Origin: Nanobdellota archaeon
GTDB lineage: Archaea; Nanobdellota; Nanobdellia; Pacearchaeales; GW2011-AR1
NCBI GenBank assembly: GCA_018816205.1
Contig: JAHIWJ010000009.1
Coordinates: 1-7,026 of the forward strand
DNA: 7,026 nt
Direction: 5' to 3'
The notes under the pieces are model-generated. The model ran no database searches and had not been told where the DNA came from. It was given only the letters and a program-made list of their open reading frames with translations. A program made the translations under genes and the position numbers. Shown in pieces: positions 1-4,909 of the stretch (its first letter is position 1; the number at the start of each line of letters is the position of its first letter).

Positions 1-2
1 CA

Positions 3-314
3 ACACAATCTATTGTTGATATAGAACCCGCCATAACCGGAACAAGCACCTACCTTCTACCAACTTTAGCAAAAAGAATAGTCCCCGTAAGAGACAGAAT
101 AGACTTATCTCGATACGGAAGCATGTCTGAAAAAGAAAGAAAAGAAATTTCTGATTTCGTAAAATTCAGATATGAATCAAGGATTGAAGAATGTCCGTTT
201 GGAGAATATGATAGATATGATATAATCCGAGATTTAGCAAAAGGGATAGAAGTTCCAATCGGCGAGGGTCACAAATATCTAAGCGGGAACGTAATAAGAT
301 TTATTTTGCAATAG
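3..314 (+). CDS. C-terminal part of an unrecognised protein, cut by the left edge
   Basis: An uninterrupted frame enters from the left edge (first whole codon at base 3) and ends at TAG 312-314, giving 103 visible residues. The ATG at 123 is internal: the 40 codons before it are open and look equally protein-like, so it should not be taken as the start. The segment is charged and soluble-looking. It begins with a beta-rich stretch (IVDIEPAITGTSTYLLPTL), continues with a basic and acidic helical region, and ends in GEGHKYLSGNVIRFILQ. It has a single cysteine and no membrane segment. I do not recognise the family. The gene is convergent with the glycosidase-like gene, and their last 14 bases (301-314) overlap. 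Its promoter and N-terminus lie outside the window. Confidence 0.6.
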   Translation, partial: TQSIVDIEPAITGTSTYLLPTLAKRIVPVRDRIDLSRYGSMSEKERKEISDFVKFRYESRIEECPFGEYDRYDIIRDLAKGIEVPIGEGHKYLSGNVIRFILQ

Positions 315-1566
315 TTCCCTCTAACGCAGCCATTTCCCCACAATGTTCACTCACCCATTCAATTAACTCGGGCTGATAGCTTGCATTCAACAAATCGTTT
401 CCGTAAACTTCAAAATACTGCGTGGAAAAAGTCTCCCACCCATAATTAACAGCATCCACCGGCTCGGTGTTTGCGATTTTATCTGGATTTGCAAAAGGCG
501 TGGTCCAAGAGGTCAACATCTGAAATTCTGTGTGTGTAGAATTCTGAGCCAAATAAACTGGCGCAGCAAAATCAATATGCGGATAACCTGTAATCTCCCC
601 AGTATCTAAATCTCTGCTCGCAGCTAAATTTTCCATAAAAAATCCAACTCGCGCATTATTAACCCCATTAAACTCAGTTAATACCATACTTAAAACAGCT
701 TCCCAAGACTCCGGCAAGTGTTCTCCGTCTTGAATTTTCCACATCGGCAAAGCAGTTTGTTTCTCAGGAAAGTTATCAGTTACAGCCGACAAATCTTCTC
801 CAACAGCATTCAATAAATTCTTTCTGGAGTATCCGGGCAACTCTGCAATAATATACTCTTGTCTATCCCTCAAATGTCCAACACCAGGAATCCCTCCTCG
901 GAGATTGCTTAGAGAAGGATGCTCTCTCAATGGCACCAGAATGTCCCCGCACTCATGGCACATCACTTCGTGATTGCCAAGGTTTTCCATAAACGAATCA
1001 AATCTTTCTGTCAAATATGAATCCCATGGAACTGCCCTGGTCACTAATTCTCCAGTGTCGCTGTCTGTATAAGAATAAGTTGTAACTTCCGGGTTATCGA
1101 GAATATAATCCGGCTCATCAGGTTCGGCGACGCCAAAAGAAAGGCTTAGTGATTTGTTGCATTGTTCAGCTAATGAAATCATATAATCGATTCCAGAAAA
1201 ATCGTAATTTCCCTCAGTCGGTTCAAAGCAACTCCAAACTTGCCTCCATGCATATCCTTCAACATAACCGAGACCGCATATCTGTAGCAGCACCCTATCC
1301 CTCATGGCGCAACCAGACAAGGTCATTGATCTCGTACTTTTACTGCTATCAAGCCCATACAACCCGCAGGCGCCTCTTGAAATTTCTCCAACATTGTCCA
1401 CCCCCCCTGGCGTTGGCAGAACTGGTGATGTGCCACCAGCAGGTCTATGCGGAGGATAATAAGGCATAAGTCTTATATTGTCAAAACTAAAAAGAAAGAC
1501 TACCAAAACTAAAGCGACTAAAACGACAATTATCCAGGGACCATTCTCCATCCAGCTCAGAGCCAT
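301..1566 (-). CDS. Membrane-anchored, cysteine-rich TIM-barrel glycoside hydrolase-like protein
   Basis: The start is ATG at 1566, giving 421 residues. An in-frame TTG lies directly before it at 1569, but ATG is preferred and a weak Shine-Dalgarno (AAAAGGA) lies 4 bases upstream. Counting from the TTG, residues 11-29 form one strong hydrophobic segment after a short N-terminus. This is a signal anchor with the remainder outside the cell. A Pro/Gly-rich linker follows at about 37-58. The body opens like clan GH-A barrels such as the GH42 type: W108 and W112, then EPTEGNYDF at 116-124 and a helix (GIDYMISLAEQ). The C-terminal YFEVYGNDLL at 385-394 resembles the end of such barrels. No clear catalytic NE/NEP motif is seen, so enzymatic activity is unproven. 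Eight cysteines (68, 87, 98, 114, 137, 204, 207, 410), including CHEC at 204-207, suggest disulfides or a metal site. The gene starts 20 bases after the superoxide dismutase stop, with no promoter of its own visible, so the two are probably one operon. The family call is moderate and the substrate unknown. Confidence 0.65.
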   Translation of the reverse strand: MALSWMENGPWIIVVLVALVLVVFLFSFDNIRLMPYYPPHRPAGGTSPVLPTPGGVDNVGEISRGACGLYGLDSSKSTRSMTLSGCAMRDRVLLQICGLGYVEGYAWRQVWSCFEPTEGNYDFSGIDYMISLAEQCNKSLSLSFGVAEPDEPDYILDNPEVTTYSYTDSDTGELVTRAVPWDSYLTERFDSFMENLGNHEVMCHECGDILVPLREHPSLSNLRGGIPGVGHLRDRQEYIIAELPGYSRKNLLNAVGEDLSAVTDNFPEKQTALPMWKIQDGEHLPESWEAVLSMVLTEFNGVNNARVGFFMENLAASRDLDTGEITGYPHIDFAAPVYLAQNSTHTEFQMLTSWTTPFANPDKIANTEPVDAVNYGWETFSTQYFEVYGNDLLNASYQPELIEWVSEHCGEMAALEGTIAK

Positions 1567-1586
1567 CAATTCCTTTTAACTCTTTC

Positions 1587-2198
1587 TTAATTTCCAACAG
1601 ACAGCAAATACAACTCTTCGACTTTTTTCCAATTAACCACATTCCACCAAGCAGTTACATAATCAGGCCTTTGATTTTGATATTTCAGATAATAAGCATG
1701 CTCCCACACGTCTAAACAAAGAATTGGCAGCTTGCCCTCACTTAATGGCGTGTCTTGATTGCTCGTACTTGTAACTTCAAGTTTCCCCTTGTTTACCACA
1801 AGCCAAGCCCACCCGCTCCCAAACTTTGTCTTCGCAGCTTCGGTAAAATCTGCCATAAACTTCTCAAAAGAACCCAAATCTTTTACCATTGCAGCTTTCA
1901 ACTTCTCGCCAACTTCCTGCTTCTCCGGAGTCATAATCTCCCAGAACATGTTATGGTTCACATAGCCGCCACCATGGTTCCTCACAGCCTCTCTAATATC
2001 TTCAGGAACCAAGCTTAAATTCATTAAAATCTCCTCAGAATTCTTTTCAAATAATTCCGGATGCTTCTCCAGCGCCGCATTAAACTTGTTAGTATACGCC
2101 CGATGGTGCTTCGTATGATGAATCTCCATCGTAGCTTTGTCTATATGCGGCTCTAACGCATCATATGCATAGGGTAATTTAGGTAATTCAAAAGCCAT
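1587..2198 (-). CDS. sodA: Superoxide dismutase, Mn-type of the Fe/Mn family
   Basis: This 203-residue protein has the full length of a cytoplasmic Fe/Mn superoxide dismutase, which converts superoxide to hydrogen peroxide and oxygen. All four metal ligands are visible: H27 in EIHHTKHH, H82 in [11 protein letters not shown], and D163 and H167 in the family signature DVWEHAYY. Second-shell residues are H31 and Y35. The outer-sphere glutamine comes from the C-terminal domain (Q148 in SNQDTPL), with glycine at G78 in the N-terminal domain. That is the Mn-enzyme pattern; Fe enzymes place the Gln in the N-terminal domain. There is no signal peptide. A TATA-like octamer 21 bases before the ATG implies a leaderless message, and no Shine-Dalgarno is seen. 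The glycosidase-like gene follows after 20 bases and is probably cotranscribed. The assignment to the family is secure; the metal preference is inferred from residues and could be cambialistic. No catalase or peroxiredoxin lies in the window. Confidence 0.97.
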   Translation of the reverse strand: MAFELPKLPYAYDALEPHIDKATMEIHHTKHHRAYTNKFNAALEKHPELFEKNSEEILMNLSLVPEDIREAVRNHGGGYVNHNMFWEIMTPEKQEVGEKLKAAMVKDLGSFEKFMADFTEAAKTKFGSGWAWLVVNKGKLEVTSTSNQDTPLSEGKLPILCLDVWEHAYYLKYQNQRPDYVTAWWNVVNWKKVEELYLLSVGN

Positions 2199-2219
2199 AA
2201 CATAAACTAACAGGAGTTA

Positions 2220-2227
2220 TTAATAAA
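2220..2227 (-). promoter_or_regulatory. TATA box for the superoxide dismutase gene
   Basis: On the minus strand the octamer TTTATTAA lies 21 bases before the ATG at 2198 and is preceded by purine/A-rich bases (GAAAAAG), a BRE-like context. The box centre is about 25 bases from the start codon, the usual archaeal TATA-to-TSS distance. Transcription should therefore begin at or next to the ATG. Confidence 0.6.
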
Positions 2228-2250
2228 CTTTTTCATTAACAGCGTTATTC

Positions 2251-2471
2251 CTAATTAGTACCTGAGCCGATAAGCCGCCGCCCTTCTCGCATTCGCCCTT
2301 CTTTTTCTAGCAGTTTCATAGCAATTGTCTTCACAATTGCTCCCTGCCGCATATCCAAACCTTTGACTGTCAACATCGTGGCTATCGCGGACACTCTCCC
2401 GCAAATACCGCAAGCAAAGACTTAGATTTAGTTGGGTTGGTCAGTTCAATCTCAACAGAATCATTAAAAAC
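2251..2471 (-). pseudogene. Possible small decayed or frameshifted gene, unrecognised
   Basis: The gap between the thioredoxin-fold gene and the superoxide dismutase promoter holds two overlapping protein-like frames on the minus strand. The first, 2471 to 2382, contains NDSVEIELTNPTKSKSLLAVF and stops at TAG 2382-2384. It has no ATG, GTG or TTG before its middle. The second, open from 2421 to the TAG at 2251-2253, contains CGICGRVSAIAT followed by MLTVKGLDMRQGAIVKTIAM and a basic tail. From ATG 2376 it would be a 41-residue protein. A -1 shift in the 39-base overlap (2382-2421) would join them into about 70 residues. The stretch is visibly more GC-rich than its flanks. It could be a broken gene, a real short gene starting at ATG 2376 or GTG 2394, or a structured RNA. 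I recognise no family. Confidence 0.35.
2320..2341. repeat. Perfect 9-bp hairpin with a 4-base loop
   Basis: AGCAATTGT and ACAATTGCT form a perfect 9-bp inverted repeat around a 4-base loop (CTTC on plus, GAAG on minus). It lies inside the possible small gene, where it encodes AIVKTIA, so it may be a coding coincidence or an RNA hairpin. No T-run follows it on either strand, which argues against a terminator. Confidence 0.5.
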
Positions 2472-2492
2472 TCATTGTAAACCTTAAGAAGT

Positions 2493-3578
2493 TTAACCGC
2501 ACTGAGCAGCAGCTGCAGAATCAGCAGCAGTAGTCGTCCAACCAAAGCCAGGTGAAGGCGAAGCAGAACTTAACTCTGTATTGCATTCCTCTGGAGCGTT
2601 ATTGAAAGCAGCGCAAATTGTTCCAAGCAACGAAGCAGGATCTCTTCCCGAACTAGTTTCTTTACCATTTACAATAAGTGTTGGCGAGCCCCTAACACCA
2701 TATTCTTCATTTTCAGCTTGGTTAGTGTTAAATTGAGGATATCTTCCACTCAACCACTTGCTTTGGTCATTAAAGTTCTCTGTAATAGCAAACTCTTCAT
2801 CAGCACTCTTTGTGCATGCATCTAGTTTGGCTTTGTTTATTCCAGCCTCCGTAATACAGCCAGGACCATCAGCTTTATCCAAGAAGCACTGCATATAATC
2901 CAAGAACTTATCATTTTGTTCCTTTTCTATACAATACTGATTAAGATTCTCATAAACTTCCTTATCGCCGTGCATAGCATAATTAACGAACTTAATTTCA
3001 AAGTCAATCTTATCGCCAAGTAACTCTGCCACTGGCAAAATTCCCTTTTCAATCTGTGTTCCATATGGGCAGTAGCTCATTACAAACAACTCCACAACAG
3101 GCTTATCCGACTTAGGAACAGAAGTATCTGGCTGGGGTTCTTGTGTTGTATCAGTACTATCCGCAGCATCATTTGCAGTCTCAGTTAAAGAAACAGGATT
3201 TCCGACGAGAAACAAGGCATCTTTTGTGGTATAAACAGGAACTTCCTGCCCTTGATAGGTTAATGTTACTTTGTAAAACTGCCCTTCTTCTTCAGCAGAA
3301 ACCAAACTTACTTCTCCCGTAATTGCAGGATTAGAATTCAAAAAAGTTAATACCTTTTGTCCGGCTTCGTCGGCCGTAACCTTTGCAGTCGTAGAACCGC
3401 CGCCGGTTCCCAACGCTAAAACCAAAACCAAGATAAGGCCAAGAACAATAGTTGAAGCAATCCAGGGATTAGCTCGAATCTTATCAAAATTATTTTTTCC
3501 AGAAACATTTACTTTCTTACTAACAGTCTTTTCTTCAACGGTGTTTTCCGTGTTTTCCAATTTCTTTTTAGTAACCAT
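2493..3578 (-). CDS. Membrane-anchored DsbA/GILT-like thioredoxin-fold protein with a CPYG active site
   Basis: This 361-residue protein starts at ATG 3578 with a TATA box 22 bases upstream. A charged cytoplasmic N-terminus (1-37) is followed by one membrane segment (about 38-57), a small alpha/beta domain (about 65-130, ending in VYTTKDALFLVG), a Ser/Thr/Asp/Pro linker (about 131-158) and a thioredoxin-fold domain (about 159-333). The active-site strand reads ELFVMSYCPYGTQ, with C170 in a CPYG motif; the second cysteine of a usual CxxC is glycine. The cis-proline is P299 in VRGSPTLIVNG. Further cysteines are at 216, 231, 241, 255, 322, 332 and 360. Their spacing, and the LLGTICAAF...C ending, resemble GILT-type thiol reductases; this is an inference by eye. 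The tail (about 334-361) is Ser/Ala/Pro-rich low complexity ending in Cys-Gly. The likely role is extracytoplasmic disulfide reduction, formation or isomerisation. The eight-cysteine surface protein two genes downstream is a possible client. Confidence 0.88.
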   Translation of the reverse strand: MVTKKKLENTENTVEEKTVSKKVNVSGKNNFDKIRANPWIASTIVLGLILVLVLALGTGGGSTTAKVTADEAGQKVLTFLNSNPAITGEVSLVSAEEEGQFYKVTLTYQGQEVPVYTTKDALFLVGNPVSLTETANDAADSTDTTQEPQPDTSVPKSDKPVVELFVMSYCPYGTQIEKGILPVAELLGDKIDFEIKFVNYAMHGDKEVYENLNQYCIEKEQNDKFLDYMQCFLDKADGPGCITEAGINKAKLDACTKSADEEFAITENFNDQSKWLSGRYPQFNTNQAENEEYGVRGSPTLIVNGKETSSGRDPASLLGTICAAFNNAPEECNTELSSASPSPGFGWTTTAADSAAAAQCG

Positions 3579-3600
3579 TTAATTGTTTTATAATTTAGAC

Positions 3601-3608
3601 TTTAAAAA
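3601..3608 (-). promoter_or_regulatory. TATA box for the thioredoxin-fold gene
   Basis: On the minus strand TTTTTAAA lies 22 bases before ATG 3578 and is preceded by ACAAAAGG, a plausible BRE. The distance implies a leaderless transcript. The inverted-repeat element begins only 16 bases further upstream, so it abuts this promoter. Confidence 0.6.
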
Positions 3609-3623
3609 CCTTTTGTTAACAAC

Positions 3624-3732
3624 GGCTCTGTTGAAAATCTTTTTTGGCGGGAGTTTACTCCGACTTATTTTCCTTTTGTAGATGAGAACTTTGTTGCAGC
3701 GACGCGTCGTTTCCGGCTTTTTCAACAGAGCA
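3624..3732. mobile_element. MITE-like element with IS6-type terminal inverted repeats
   Basis: GCTCTGTTGAAAA at 3625-3637 and its exact reverse complement at 3719-3731 form a 13-bp perfect inverted repeat around an 81-base core. With the outer G, the left end GGCTCTGTTGAAAA differs at one position from the GGCTCTGTTGCAAA ends I recall for IS6-family elements such as IS6100. The element is far too short for a transposase and has no notable frame, so it would be a non-autonomous derivative. The core holds GGAGT-TT-ACTCC near the left end and the palindrome CGACGCGTCG at 3700-3709. The right repeat begins 2 bases after the stop of the 118-residue gene. I see no clean 8-bp target duplication (flanks TAACAACG and AGTCAACC), so an old insertion or a plain hairpin remains possible. 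Confidence 0.5.
3700..3709. repeat. 10-bp perfect palindrome CGACGCGTCG
   Basis: This is a self-complementary GC-rich decamer in an otherwise AT-leaning spacer, inside the inverted-repeat element near its right end. It could be a protein-binding site or a hairpin tip. No function can be assigned from sequence alone. Confidence 0.5.
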
Positions 3733-3733
3733 G

Positions 3734-4090
3734 TCAACCGTTATTTTTTGCAATAATCCTCCTTACCGCTTCATCCTTTGACAGGCAATTTCGCATATCC
3801 CGCTGACCGCATTGAATAAAACCTCTAAACTTAAGTCTCGGCTGATTGTCCTCTTGCCTTTCTGCTTCTGCCCTCCTTGCTGCTTGATATCTTGCGATGT
3901 AAAAATCCATTTCACTAACTACCTGAGCAGCAGCCAGATTAATATCATGTTTTCGGCAATCAAAGACTGGCGCCCTGACAACACCGTCGTCGACAACCAT
4001 TAGAATCTCTTCAATTCCCATAAACCTCAAAAATTCCATTTTTTCAGGCAGTTGCAAATCCGCAGAATAAAAACTGAGCCTCCCTGCCAT
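3734..4090 (-). CDS. Unrecognised 118-residue protein
   Basis: I choose ATG 4090 rather than the in-frame GTG three codons upstream at 4099. A TATA box lies exactly 22 bases before the ATG, as for the thioredoxin-fold gene. GGTGA, 5 bases before the ATG, could instead serve as a Shine-Dalgarno if a longer message exists. Numbering from the ATG, the protein opens with MAGRLSFYSADLQLPEKMEF, then a hydrophobic strand (IEEILMVVDDG, about 26-36). A long helix rich in Ala, Arg and Glu follows (about 52-80, ARYQAARRAEAERQ). The basic C-terminus holds two cysteines (C94, C102) and ends in KNNG. There is no membrane segment or signal peptide. I recognise no family. It is transcribed divergently from the SPFH gene, with 113 bases between the two starts. 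The inverted-repeat element begins just after its stop. Confidence 0.7.
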   Translation of the reverse strand: MAGRLSFYSADLQLPEKMEFLRFMGIEEILMVVDDGVVRAPVFDCRKHDINLAAAQVVSEMDFYIARYQAARRAEAERQEDNQPRLKFRGFIQCGQRDMRNCLSKDEAVRRIIAKNNG

Positions 4091-4112
4091 TGGCTTCACC
4101 CTTCCCCACAGG

Positions 4113-4120
4113 AAATTATA
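4113..4120 (-). promoter_or_regulatory. TATA box for the 118-residue gene
   Basis: On the minus strand TATAATTT lies 22 bases before ATG 4090. The spacing matches the other genes here and is the main reason to prefer that ATG over GTG 4099, for which the box would be too close. Confidence 0.5.
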
Positions 4121-4148
4121 GTAATCCTCGGTTAGTTCTTCTTAGAGG

Positions 4149-4156
4149 TACATGTA
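4149..4156. promoter_or_regulatory. Palindrome TACATGTA between divergent promoters, possible operator
   Basis: This 8-bp perfect palindrome lies between the minus-strand TATA box at 4113-4120 and the plus-strand box at 4177-4184. A dimeric regulator bound there could act on both divergent genes. Eight bases is short enough to arise by chance. Confidence 0.2.
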
Positions 4157-4176
4157 TCTCGCAGAATAACTATGGT

Positions 4177-4184
4177 TTTAAATA
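4177..4184 (+). promoter_or_regulatory. TATA box for the SPFH gene (and perhaps the ATPase gene)
   Basis: TTTAAATA, a perfect match to the archaeal consensus TTTAWATA, lies 19 bases before ATG 4204. The message would start at or within a few bases of the ATG, and no Shine-Dalgarno is seen there. Confidence 0.65.
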
Positions 4185-4203
4185 AGGTTGTTGTGTAGAT
4201 AAT

Positions 4204-4863
4204 ATGGTTGATGCAGGGTCTATTCTCATAACAATTGTTGAGAATTTTGCAAAGCTAATTCCTGTTAGAGTAACAACTGAATGGGAACAAAGCTTCATAA
4301 CCCGCTTTGGGAAAATAAGAGAATTTCCATTAGACGGAAAGGGTGGGATTATCAGATGGTTCCATAGGCCATTTAGAAAAGTGGCTAAAAGAAGCGAAGT
4401 TCTTGGGCCAGGAATGTATTGGTTTATTCCATTGATAGAAGCATACTATGACGAACACATTGCAACACGTTTTGCTGATACAGAAGTCCAGGATCTCACA
4501 ACAAAGGACAAAATAAATGTATCTGTAAAAGCCACAGTCGGATACTCAATTGACAATGTAGCAGAATATTGGAGAAAGCTTCAGGATCATCAGGTTTCTA
4601 TTCTTAACGTAGCTGAAAGGGCAATTGCCTCTGAAATTGGTGCAAGAGCTTATGACGACATACGCGACCAGCAAACCAGAAAACCCGGAGCGAGAAGCTC
4701 GGAATTAGAAAAAAGTCTGCTTGAAGAAGCAAGGCGAAACTCTAGAGACTACGGTGTAAACATTGATTCTCTTTCATTAACTCATTTCGTAGCAGTCCGC
4801 ACGTTTAGACTAATGGGTTTCAACGGGAATAATTACACGGGCCCTGCAAGAGAGCTTTCTTGA
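4204..4863 (+). CDS. SPFH-domain (stomatin/prohibitin/HflK-type) membrane-scaffold protein
   Basis: The 219-residue product carries an SPFH/band-7 domain, the family that oligomerises on membranes and organises or gates partner proteins. Diagnostic stretches are the glycine/proline turn GPGMYWFIPLIEAYY (68-82), the strand pair TEVQDLTTKDKINVSVKATV (93-112) leading to YSIDNVAEYW, and a helix-rich second half (VAERAIASEIG, then LEKSLLEEARRNSRDYGVNIDSLSLTHF). The N-terminus (about 5-20) is only weakly hydrophobic, so membrane contact may be peripheral rather than through a true transmembrane helix. The long C-terminal coiled coil of many family members is missing. A basic insertion with RWFHRPFRKVAKR at about 51-63 interrupts the first part of the domain. 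The HerA-type ATPase gene follows after 46 bases on the same strand. By eye, codon endings look more AT-rich than in that neighbour. The domain call is good; the partner and role are inferred. Confidence 0.85.
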   Translation: MVDAGSILITIVENFAKLIPVRVTTEWEQSFITRFGKIREFPLDGKGGIIRWFHRPFRKVAKRSEVLGPGMYWFIPLIEAYYDEHIATRFADTEVQDLTTKDKINVSVKATVGYSIDNVAEYWRKLQDHQVSILNVAERAIASEIGARAYDDIRDQQTRKPGARSSELEKSLLEEARRNSRDYGVNIDSLSLTHFVAVRTFRLMGFNGNNYTGPARELS

Positions 4864-4872
4864 TTACAAATA

Positions 4873-4880
4873 TTTATTAA
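4873..4880 (+). promoter_or_regulatory. TATA-like box before the HerA-type ATPase gene
   Basis: TTTATTAA, the same octamer as the superoxide dismutase box, lies 29 bases before ATG 4910. A start about 25 bases downstream would leave a leader of only a few bases that contains the Shine-Dalgarno. The ATPase gene may thus have its own promoter as well as read-through from the SPFH gene. Confidence 0.35.
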
Positions 4881-4901
4881 TTCATGCCCCTTTCCGAAAT
4901 C

Positions 4902-4908
4902 GAGGTGA
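4902..4908 (+). promoter_or_regulatory. Shine-Dalgarno GAGGTGA of the ATPase gene
   Basis: GAGGTGA is a strong match to the archaeal 16S 3' end and sits one base before ATG 4910. It is the clearest ribosome site in the window and fixes this start. It suggests internal translation initiation on an SPFH-ATPase message, unlike the leaderless genes around it. The spacing is tight. Confidence 0.6.
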
Positions 4909-4909
4909 A

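Noticed and set aside
123..314. A complete 63-residue gene starting at ATG 123
   Set aside because: The same frame is open back to the left edge with protein-like sequence, so this ATG is internal to a longer gene.
1149..1469. Plus-strand open frame of 106 codons
   Set aside because: It lies wholly inside the minus-strand glycosidase-like gene, has no promoter or ribosome site, and its translation looks like a shadow reading.
1755..2018. Overlapping plus-strand frames
   Set aside because: They are antisense to the well-supported superoxide dismutase gene and have unnatural composition.
2420..2480. C/D-box guide RNA (ATGATT and CTGA motifs on the minus strand)
   Set aside because: The C box is poor and a proper C'/D' pair is lacking; motifs this short are expected by chance.
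2230..2490. tRNA gene in the spacer (a GTTCAATC motif at about 2450 resembles a T-loop)
   Set aside because: The flanking bases do not pair into a T stem, and no acceptor or anticodon arm can be drawn.
3625..3731. The inverted repeat as an intrinsic terminator for the 118-residue gene
   Set aside because: The arms are 81 bases apart with no compact stem and U-run, so a terminator is a poorer fit than a mobile-element end, though not excluded.
3616..3740. 8-bp target-site duplication expected for an IS6-type insertion
   Set aside because: The flanks TAACAACG and AGTCAACC share only 4 of 8 positions, so no duplication can be claimed.
3812..4003. Plus-strand open frame of 63 codons
   Set aside because: It is antisense to the 118-residue gene, which has its own promoter; cysteine-rich, low-quality translation.
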